Shown: one piece after another, positions 58,036-64,000 of the stretch
How the letters are laid out: the number at the start of each line of letters is the position of its first letter
Position numbering within the stretch: the first letter of the stretch is position 1
The notes under the pieces: model-generated
What the model saw: the letters and a program-made list of their open reading frames with translations, nothing else
The model's database searches: none
What the model was told of the DNA's origin: nothing
Assembly: GCF_003477885.1 (NCBI RefSeq)
Contig: NZ_QUEE01000013.1
Coordinates: forward strand, 62,001 to 126,000
Reading direction: 5' to 3'
DNA: 64,000 nucleotides
Source: Lachnotalea sp. AF33-28
Lineage (GTDB): Bacteria; Bacillota; Clostridia; Lachnospirales; Lachnospiraceae
Translations under genes and position numbers: made by a program

Positions 58036-59592
58036 ATGCCAATGCCAATTGTTATAACCATTGCTGTGCTTGTCACGCTTTGCATTGTGGCTCCTATTAC
58101 TTGGTTTTCGGCTATCGCTTACCGCAAAAAAGTTTATGAGAACAAGGTCGGCAGAGCGGAAGAAAAGTCAAGAGAGATAATAGATGATGCATTGAAGGTT
58201 GCTGAGACAAAGAAGCGGGAAGCTCTATTAGAGGCAAAGGAAGAGTCCATCAAGGCGAAAAATGACTTTGATAAAGAGGTCAAAGAACGCCGGGCGGAAC
58301 TTCAGCGCTATGAGCGGCGTGTCTTAAGCAAAGAGGAGAATTTGGACAAGAAGTCAGAGGCGTTAGAAAAAAGAGAAGCCGGTCTGACAGCAAGAGAAGA
58401 AATTCTGGCAAAACAGAGGAAAGAAGCAGAGATGCTTCTGGATAAGGAAAAGCAGGAACTGGAGCGAATTTCAGGTTTAACCTCCGAACAAGCAAAAGAG
58501 TATCTTTTAAAAACTGTTGAAGAAGAAGTAAAGCATGACACCGCTAAATTAGTGAAAGAGTTAGAAAGCCGGGCGAAGGAAGAAGCCAACAAGAAGGCGA
58601 AGGAATATGTGGTGAGCGCAATTCAGAAATGTGCGGCTGACCATGTGTCCGAATCGACAATTTCTGTCGTACAGCTTCCTAATGACGAGATGAAGGGAAG
58701 AATCATCGGTCGGGAGGGACGAAATATTCGTACTCTGGAAACACTGACCGGTGTGGATCTGATCATTGATGATACCCCTGAAGCCGTCGTTCTTTCCGGT
58801 TTTGATCCGATTCGTAGAGAAGTAGCCAGGATTACTCTGGAGAAACTGATACTGGATGGCCGGATTCATCCGGCAAGGATCGAGGAGATGGTTGAGAAAG
58901 CCCAGAGAGAAGTGGAGACGATCATCCGTGAGGAAGGCGAGGCCGCCACTCTGGAAGTGGGTATCCACGGAATTCATCCGGAGCTGGTCAGACTGCTGGG
59001 CAAGATGAAATACCGTACCAGTTACGGCCAGAATGCTTTAAAGCATTCCATCGAAGTGGCGCATTTGTCCGGCCTTTTGGCGGGAGAGATCGGCGTGGAT
59101 GTCCGCATGGCGAAGCGTGCAGGTTTACTGCATGATATCGGCAAGGCTGTGGATCATGAGATGGAAGGATCACATATCCAGCTGGGCGTAGATCTCTGCA
59201 GAAAATACAAGGAGTCGGCAATTGTAATCAACGCTGTGGAATCCCATCATGGGGATGTGGAGCCGCAGAGCCTTATTGCCTGCATCGTTCAGGCTGCGGA
59301 TACCATTTCTGCGGCAAGACCCGGTGCAAGACGTGAGACATTAGAAACATACACCAACAGATTAAAACAATTAGAAGATATCACAAACTCTTTCAAGGGA
59401 GTTGACAAATCTTTTGCTATTCAGGCAGGTAGAGAAATTCGTATTATGGTTGTACCGGAGCAGGTTAGTGATGATGATATGATACTGCTGGCGAGAAATA
59501 TCTCCAAGCAGATCGAGTCAGAGTTGGAATACCCGGGCCAGATCAAAGTCAATGTGATACGTGAATCACGTGTTACAGACTACGCAAAATAA
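58036..59592 (+). CDS. rny: Ribonuclease Y
   Basis: The 518-residue membrane-bound endoribonuclease starts mRNA decay in Firmicutes. It has an N-terminal transmembrane helix (about 5-27), a long coiled coil (about 30-200), a KH domain (GRIIGREGRNIRTLETLTGVD, about 225) and an HD domain (KRAGLLHDIGKAVDHE, about 370). ATG 58036 lies 12 bases after AAGGAGGT. It has its own promoter and a terminator. Confidence 0.97.
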   Translation: MPMPIVITIAVLVTLCIVAPITWFSAIAYRKKVYENKVGRAEEKSREIIDDALKVAETKKREALLEAKEESIKAKNDFDKEVKERRAELQRYERRVLSKEENLDKKSEALEKREAGLTAREEILAKQRKEAEMLLDKEKQELERISGLTSEQAKEYLLKTVEEEVKHDTAKLVKELESRAKEEANKKAKEYVVSAIQKCAADHVSESTISVVQLPNDEMKGRIIGREGRNIRTLETLTGVDLIIDDTPEAVVLSGFDPIRREVARITLEKLILDGRIHPARIEEMVEKAQREVETIIREEGEAATLEVGIHGIHPELVRLLGKMKYRTSYGQNALKHSIEVAHLSGLLAGEIGVDVRMAKRAGLLHDIGKAVDHEMEGSHIQLGVDLCRKYKESAIVINAVESHHGDVEPQSLIACIVQAADTISAARPGARRETLETYTNRLKQLEDITNSFKGVDKSFAIQAGREIRIMVVPEQVSDDDMILLARNISKQIESELEYPGQIKVNVIRESRVTDYAK

Positions 59593-59621
59593 AATAGAAT
59601 CGTTACTATCATGTGAAAACT

Positions 59622-59650
59622 AAGGCGGACAGAAATGTTCGCCTTGTTTT
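59622..59650 (+). terminator. Terminator after rny
   Basis: AAGGCGGAC (59622-59630) / GTTCGCCTT (59637-59645) with one wobble, followed by GTTTTG. Confidence 0.7.
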
Positions 59651-59757
59651 GTTCTTACATAGGAAAGTACGTCCTATGTGAGAACAAACGCTCCGCTTGG
59701 GATCACACTGCGGTGGGATGTATGATGTCGCCAGAGCGATCCGCCGCAGGCGGAGAA
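59651..59757 (+). repeat. Terminator-like dispersed repeat, copy F
   Basis: Hairpin GTTCTTACATAGGA/TCCTATGTGAGAAC (59651-59685), then core GCTCCGCTTGGGATCA and CACTGCGGTGGGATGT, then CCGCCGCAGGCGGAG. The final terminator hairpin of copy E is missing. Confidence 0.65.
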
Positions 59758-59801
59758 ACTGTAAACGGAATTATTTTACATAAATAAAATGGAGGATAAC
59801 G

Positions 59802-60338
59802 ATGGAAGAGATTAAGAGGATTAAAAGAGAACTGAAATATCATGGGGCCATATTGGATGTGTACAAGGACTACATGCAGATTCCCAACGGACATGTGGCT
59901 GAGTGGGATTTTATCGGCCACAAAGGCGCTGCCGCCGTGGTACCGGTCAGAGAGGACGGCAGGATACTGATGGTGCGTCAGTACAGAAATGCGCTGGAAC
60001 GATACACGCTGGAGATTCCGGCAGGCGCAGTAAACTATGTTGAAGAGCCGAAAATCGAATGTGCCGCCAGGGAGCTGGAAGAGGAGACCGGATATCGCAG
60101 TGAGGATCTGGAGCTGTTGATCAATGTGAATACCACCGTGGCCTTCTGCAACGAGTTCATAGGAATCTATGTGGCGAAGAACCTGATTCCTTCCAGACAG
60201 CATCTGGATGAGGACGAATACCTGAATGTGGAGGCATGGGAGCTAAACGATCTGATAGACATGATCCTGCGCCAGGAGATTACGGATTCCAAGACGATGG
60301 CCGCGTTGATGGCCTATAAGATAAAATACGGCAAATAA
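59802..60338 (+). CDS. Nudix hydrolase, ADP-ribose pyrophosphatase type
   Basis: The 178-residue enzyme has the Nudix box in GAVNYVEEPKIECAARELEEETGY (about residues 68-91; pattern G-x5-E-x7-REL-x-EE-x-G) and upstream residues VRQYRNALERYTLEIPAGA typical of ADP-ribose pyrophosphatases (NudF). It probably cleaves ADP-ribose or similar nucleotides. It lies before spoIIM and the xerD remnant, an arrangement I recall from Clostridia. Confidence 0.9.
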   Translation: MEEIKRIKRELKYHGAILDVYKDYMQIPNGHVAEWDFIGHKGAAAVVPVREDGRILMVRQYRNALERYTLEIPAGAVNYVEEPKIECAARELEEETGYRSEDLELLINVNTTVAFCNEFIGIYVAKNLIPSRQHLDEDEYLNVEAWELNDLIDMILRQEITDSKTMAALMAYKIKYGK

Positions 60339-60441
60339 TTGAAAGCATAAACTTGTCTGACTGCAGCATATGATAAAAGTAGGTGATTACCGCCCATAAG
60401 ATGGTGTTCGCCGGTGATGCGGCGCGGAAAGAGGAGTTGCT

Positions 60442-61020
60442 GTGAAATATAAATTAGCTGGTATATGGATGTTCGGGCTGTTAGCAGGGACTGTGATGGT
60501 AAACCTGTTCGGCGAAGACACGGTGAGAGAGATCGGGATGTTTGGAGGTATGTTTGCAGGAAAACTGCAATCGGAGACGGTGGAATATACAAAATTGTTT
60601 CTGATGGTGGCGCAGCAGCGTTTTACAGTGGTGCTATTTTTGACTGTGATCAGCTTTACGCTGTTCGGCATTCCGGTGATGTACCTGTTTTTTTTGTTTT
60701 CCTCCTTTTCTGTGGGGGCGATGATTGCGGGGACCACAATGTCCGGCGGGATTTCCGGCATCTTTTTGTTTGCTGCCAGCATGCTGCCGCAGATACTGAT
60801 CTATCTGCCGGCCTGGCTGCTGCTGATCGAATGGTGCTTAAGGCAGCATGAATATCTGTTTAAGGGAAACGGAAACGGGAGTATGACACTGAAGCAGTTT
60901 ATGCCGCAGGTTCCGCTGCTGGCCTGCACGTATGCGCTGTTTTTAGCGGGAATCTGCGCGGAAACATTTCTAAATCCGCCCGTCGTCCGTTTTATATGGA
61001 AGATTGCGGAGTCACTTTAG
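60442..61020 (+). CDS. spoIIM: Stage II sporulation protein M-like
   Basis: The 192-residue protein has five to six hydrophobic segments and the SpoIIM fold (FTVVLFLTVISFTLFGIPVMYL and FLFAASMLPQILIYLPAWLLL). In Bacillus SpoIIM is part of the peptidoglycan-degrading complex that drives engulfment. GTG 60442 starts after GAGGAG. The surrounding order Nudix-spoIIM-xerD supports the assignment. Confidence 0.82.
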   Translation: MKYKLAGIWMFGLLAGTVMVNLFGEDTVREIGMFGGMFAGKLQSETVEYTKLFLMVAQQRFTVVLFLTVISFTLFGIPVMYLFFLFSSFSVGAMIAGTTMSGGISGIFLFAASMLPQILIYLPAWLLLIEWCLRQHEYLFKGNGNGSMTLKQFMPQVPLLACTYALFLAGICAETFLNPPVVRFIWKIAESL

Positions 61021-61036
61021 AATAAAGAGGTAAGCT

Positions 61037-61783
61037 ATGTTGTTACTACTGATTGAAGAATATCTGGACAACCAAAAGATAAAGGGGAAACTTTCCAAAA
61101 ATACGGAGCTGTCCTACCGGCGGGATCTGAAGAAGATGGCGGAGTATCTGGAGTCCTGCGGCATCCGCGAAGCCCACAGGGTGACGGCCACGGCGCTGAA
61201 TTCTTATATTCTGTACCTTGAGAAACAGGGGGCTTCCGCTTCCAGCATTGCCAGATACATCGCTTCCATGAAATCATTTTATTATTATCTCTTTAAACGC
61301 CACAGGATCGGCGAGGACCCTGCGGAAGAGCTGCAGGCTCCCAAAGCGGAGCATAACGGGACAAGCCCTCTGACAAAAGAAGAACTGAACCTACTCCTTG
61401 CGCCGCCAAAGGACGGCGGCGCAAAAGAGCAGAGAGACCATGTGATGGTGGTGCTGATGTGCTCCGTGGGTCTGAAGGCCTCGGAGTTGATTCTGTTAAA
61501 ACCGGAGGATCTCAATACGAAGCTGGGCTATCTGACCTGCAGGCGGGATAATGCCAGACGCACCGTTTCTTTTGACGGTCAAACTGGACAGCTTTTGGAA
61601 CATTATCTGGAATCGGTACGCCCGTATTTCATAAAAGATTCCCAGGATGCCCCACTGTTTCCCAACTGCCGCGGCGGCTGGATGAGCAGACAGGGTCTCT
61701 GGAAGCTGGTGCGTGAGTACGGAGAGCGCTGCGGAGCCGGCCGTGAGGTCACTCCCCAGCGGCTTTGTGTAGGAGAGCGGTAA
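61037..61783 (+). pseudogene. xerD: XerD-like tyrosine recombinase, truncated
   Basis: The N-terminal SAM-like domain (IEEYLDNQKIKGKLSKNT to about residue 95) and the first part of the catalytic domain are intact, but homology stops at EVTP (base 61756) just before the expected HxLRH, so the second Arg, both His and the nucleophile Tyr are missing. The first catalytic Arg is already Lys147 (GLKASEL). The last seven residues are unrelated. It cannot recombine DNA. The gene follows spoIIM by 16 bases, the usual place of this xerD. Confidence 0.85.
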
Positions 61784-62046
61784 CAACATTGGTGTATGAC
61801 AACCGATTGGAAATCACTTCTCCAGGAAAACTGCCAATGGGACAAACTATGGAGCGTATGAAAGAAGGCTATTCCAAAATTAGAAATGAAGCTCTTGCTC
61901 ATGCCTTTGCTTATATGAATCTGATTGAGCATTGGGGAAGCGGCATTCCGAGAATTATGGATAAAGTAAAAGCTTGGTCTACAAGCAGATTGAAATGCAG
62001 TTTGATGAAAATGGTAAGCTTATTGTTCCGGATGATTATAAATTGA
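61765..62046 (+). pseudogene. C-terminal fragment of an AlbA/HATPase-type ATP-binding protein
   Basis: From about 61783 the frame encodes VYDNRLEITSPGKLPMGQ and EHWGSGIPRIMDKVKA, the C-terminal region of AlbA_2/HATPase_c_4 DNA-binding or ATP-binding proteins. The N-terminal part is missing and the frame degenerates after about 61975; a shifted frame (61974-62159) may hold more of it. It abuts the broken end of xerD, so it marks a recombination junction. Confidence 0.7.
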
Positions 62047-62145
62047 CAATTACTGTACAGGATACTATCAGAATCATACGTGATAATCACTCTGCACATA
62101 CTTCCAAAGAAACGCGGCGGTTTCTGGAGACCATGCCATGCTGTG

Positions 62146-62379
62146 AATTACGGTTTTGATAAGGTTGAATGCCGGAAATTTTATAGTACAAGGGAATTTA
62201 CGGCTGCACAGTACGTTGAGTATTGCGGTACACACTGTGATCACCTGGCTTTGCAGGAGCCATACCGAACCCGTTTTTTCGAAGGGATAAAAAACGCGGT
62301 TTTGGAAGAAGGGGACAAAATCATTTTTAATGACACGATCACTCTGTATCTCACCGCTAAGAGCTTTACAAAACTTTAA
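62146..62379 (+). pseudogene. C-terminal fragment of a class I SAM methyltransferase
   Basis: The frame encodes KVECRKFYSTREFTAAQYVE and GIKNAVLEEGDKIIFNDT, which match the C-terminal third of a SAM-dependent methyltransferase. No SAM-binding motif I is present upstream, so only a tail remains. It lies right after the AlbA-type fragment, making this 600-bp stretch a graveyard of gene ends. No further gene is seen between 62380 and 62476 apart from the CIRCE promoter. Confidence 0.7.
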
Positions 62380-62387
62380 CAAATGAT

Positions 62388-62430
62388 TTAGCACTCGCTT
62401 ATTGACAGTGCTAACAACAAGTGGTATACC
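62388..62430 (+). promoter_or_regulatory. CIRCE element and promoter of the DUF308 gene
   Basis: TTAGCACTC (62388-62396), nine bases, CAGTGCTAA (62406-62414): 17 of the 18 conserved CIRCE positions. A promoter TTGACA (62402-62407) and TATACC (62425-62430) with 17-base spacer overlaps it, the standard layout for HrcA heat-shock repression. Confidence 0.85.
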
Positions 62431-62476
62431 ATAACTAAAATATAAAAAGATACGCAGACCCAAGGAGGAAAAGACT

Positions 62477-63064
62477 ATGTGGAAAGAAATGCGCAATTCA
62501 TTTATCCTGTTATCGGTATTCTACATTTTGTTCGGTGCGGTTCTGTTCGTGTGGCCGGCGCTGTCCGCCAGGGCGGTGTGCATGGTAATCGGTATATTCG
62601 CATTGGCTTATGGCGTGATGCGCATTGTGGAATATATACGTTTTAAAGACCGGATGAGCTTTTTCGGAGCGAATCTGGCGGTAGGAATTATCATGGCGCT
62701 GTGCGGCGTATTTTTGCTGATCCGTCCGGAAGTGCTGATGGCGGCGCTGCCGATCGTGTTTGGAGTCATCATCCTGTTTAACGGGATCATTGAGCTGCAG
62801 AGGGCATTTGACCTCAAGCGTTTTGGCTACGAGGGATGGTGGTATACACTGCTTCTGTCTGTCCTCACCATCATTCTGGGCATCTTGATATTCTGGAATC
62901 CGTTTGTTGCTGTACAGACCACTGTGATGGCGATCGGTATCATACTGGCAGTAACCGGCGTCACCAATCTGATCACGGGTATTACGGCTTCCAGAAACAT
63001 AAGGAGGCTGAAAAAGGAATACGAGGATATGGAAGATAAATTCGGACCTTTCTTCTGGTTCTGA
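62477..63064 (+). CDS. DUF308/HdeD-like membrane protein
   Basis: The 195-residue protein has six membrane helices in pairs and matches the DUF308 (HdeD) family; FYILFGAVLFVWPALSARAV and FGVIILFNGIIELQRAFDLK are typical. HdeD contributes to acid resistance in E. coli; here the function is unknown. ATG 62477 follows AAGGAGGAAAAG. A near-perfect CIRCE element overlaps its promoter, so heat-shock control by HrcA is likely, an unusual target for that regulator. Confidence 0.88.
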   Translation: MWKEMRNSFILLSVFYILFGAVLFVWPALSARAVCMVIGIFALAYGVMRIVEYIRFKDRMSFFGANLAVGIIMALCGVFLLIRPEVLMAALPIVFGVIILFNGIIELQRAFDLKRFGYEGWWYTLLLSVLTIILGILIFWNPFVAVQTTVMAIGIILAVTGVTNLITGITASRNIRRLKKEYEDMEDKFGPFFWF

Positions 63065-63138
63065 ACCGGCCTGTTTCAGAGTCCGCCGGACAGCGACAGT
63101 TTTAGGGAAAAAAGTTGCAGCAGCTAATAATTTAATAG

Positions 63139-63189
63139 CAGCCGCCGGAGCTGGCATATGCATCAGCCACCGGCGGCTGTCTGCTTTTA
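63139..63189 (+). terminator. Terminator after the DUF308 gene
   Basis: The perfect 10-bp stem CAGCCGCCGG (63139-63148) / CCGGCGGCTG (63170-63179) is followed by TCTGCTTTTA. Confidence 0.7.
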
Positions 63190-63264
63190 TATGGTCAGTA
63201 ATGAAAGAAAAATGAGATTTCATGAAGAAAAAACGAAATTTTCTTCTGAAATGAAAAAATGTGA

Positions 63265-63293
63265 TTGTCAGCGGAAAAAAAATGTTGTATAAT
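63265..63293 (+). promoter_or_regulatory. Promoter of the aminotransferase gene
   Basis: TTGTCA (63265-63270) and TATAAT (63288-63293) have a 17-base spacer, followed by a leader of about 170 bases. Confidence 0.65.
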
Positions 63294-63322
63294 GTTGAAA
63301 TTGTAAATTGCGCCATAGGTGA

Positions 63323-63343
63323 GATATAAAATTATTTTATATC
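63323..63343. promoter_or_regulatory. 21-bp perfect palindrome in the aminotransferase leader
   Basis: GATATAAAAT-T-ATTTTATATC is symmetrical around one central base, better suited to a protein operator than to an RNA hairpin. It lies about 30 bases past the promoter. The rest of the leader (63344-63471) shows nothing recognisable. Confidence 0.5.
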
Positions 63344-63471
63344 ACATCGGGAGTATGAAATCTGTCTGCAAAACTGTGTATTTGAAGAGAAGACATTTGT
63401 GCATGATAAACGGAAAAATAGCGGCGGACAGGATCAGAAACGGCGATGATAAAAAGAAGGGATGGAATGTG

Positions 63472-64000
63472 ATGACGGCATATAAAGACAGGAGCACAGA
63501 GGAACTGCTGCAGCTGAAGGATTCGTTGGAAGCGGAGTACAAAAAATTTCAGGAAAGAGGATTGAAGCTGGATATGTCCCGCGGCAAGCCTTCGAAAGAG
63601 CAGCTGGATTTGTCCATGGAAATGATGGATATCTTAAACAGCGATACCGATTTAAGATGCAGAGAAGGCGTGGACTGCCGGAATTACGGAGTGTTGGACG
63701 GCATTCAGGAAGCGAAGGAACTGCTGGCGGCGATGATTGAAGTGCCGGAAGACAAGATCATCATTTATGGCAACTCCAGCCTGAATGTGATGTACGATAC
63801 GGTGGCCCGTTCCATGACACACGGCGTTATGGGAAGCACTCCCTGGTGCAAGCTGGATAAAGTGAAATTCCTCTGCCCCGTGCCCGGATATGACCGCCAT
63901 TTCGCAATAACGGAATATTTTGGCATCGAGATGATCAATGTGCCCATGACTCCTGAAGGACCGGATATGGATATGGTGGAGAAGCTGGTCAGCGAGGATG
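63472..64000 (+). CDS. Class I/II PLP-dependent aminotransferase, 3' end outside window
   Basis: The 176 visible codons encode the N-terminal part of a fold-type I aminotransferase: LDMSRGKPSKEQLDLSMEM and IIYGNSSLNVMYDTVARSM are typical of the MocR-like aspartate aminotransferase family (PF12897 type). ATG 63472 follows GAAGGGA; an in-frame ATG at 63403 has a poorer site. The catalytic lysine lies beyond the window. The reaction is probably amino-group transfer, substrate unknown. Confidence 0.85.
   Translation, partial: MTAYKDRSTEELLQLKDSLEAEYKKFQERGLKLDMSRGKPSKEQLDLSMEMMDILNSDTDLRCREGVDCRNYGVLDGIQEAKELLAAMIEVPEDKIIIYGNSSLNVMYDTVARSMTHGVMGSTPWCKLDKVKFLCPVPGYDRHFAITEYFGIEMINVPMTPEGPDMDMVEKLVSED

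Noticed and set aside
61974..62159. Independent small gene of 61 codons
   Set aside because: It lies in a shifted frame across the AlbA-type fragment with no ribosome site; more likely part of the degraded region.

Overview
The window looks like part of a chromosome from a Lachnospiraceae-type Clostridia bacterium. The evidence is a GC content near 50 percent by eye, strong AGGAGG ribosome sites, sporulation-linked genes (spoIIM, a SleB/CwlJ-type hydrolase), a classical gap-pgk-tpi-gpmI cluster, RNase Y, HrcA/CIRCE-type and LexA-type sites, and an operon resembling the DUF5717/DUF5716 genes I associate with this family. Genus cannot be fixed from the sequence alone. No rRNA, tRNA, CRISPR array, prophage or complete insertion sequence was recognised.

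Layout. 1-6.8 kb: end of a hybrid histidine kinase, a GNAT enzyme, a short-chain dehydrogenase with its GntR regulator, an AlkD-like repair protein, a YhhN-like membrane enzyme, then small PTS-like regulatory pieces (HPr/Crh-like protein without histidine, Rrf2 regulator, stand-alone EIIB-like domain). 6.9-9.1 kb: a polar amino-acid ABC transporter. 9.2-10.8 kb: a small membrane protein and a UroD-fold protein. 10.8-15.1 kb: accessory genes, partly AT-rich (ABC-2 exporter with tandem-HTH MerR regulator, GNAT, DUF1801, frameshifted cupin, ASCH). 15.2-16.5 kb: NiCo riboswitch and cation efflux protein. 16.7-24.9 kb: oxidoreductases, pyrBI, polysaccharide deacetylase, tcdA, rarA. 25.1-31.3 kb: a large uncharacterised operon (giant repeat protein, Hsp70/actin-fold-like protein, TPR-like protein, aroK). 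31.3-38.7 kb: AraC regulator and a sugar ABC operon with an Ig-like protein, a nucleoside hydrolase and a glycosidase-like lipoprotein. 38.8-45.6 kb: Na/Pi symporter and glycolysis genes. 45.7-51.5 kb: CNNM-type transporter with an unusual leader, RluA-type enzyme, YbaK, SleB-like hydrolase, thrC. 51.7-55.2 kb: MarR regulator with two ArsA/Get3-like ATPases flanking a small protein. 55.2-64 kb: lipoprotein with coupled upstream ORF, recA, rny, Nudix, spoIIM, a broken xerD next to two gene remnants, a CIRCE-controlled DUF308 gene, and the start of an aminotransferase.

The most interesting material is mostly non-coding. Three dispersed intergenic repeat families occur: large palindromes whose arms differ between copies but remain self-complementary, twin-hairpin units that sit directly before ribosome sites, and terminator-like composites. 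There are also several structured leaders, including a clear NiCo riboswitch and an attenuator-like leader before the CNNM gene containing a short ORF with an acidic N terminus. Two uncharacterised protein systems stand out: the Hsp70-like operon at 25-31 kb and the MarR/double-ArsA operon at 51.7-55.2 kb. All family names come from reading the translations; no database search was run.
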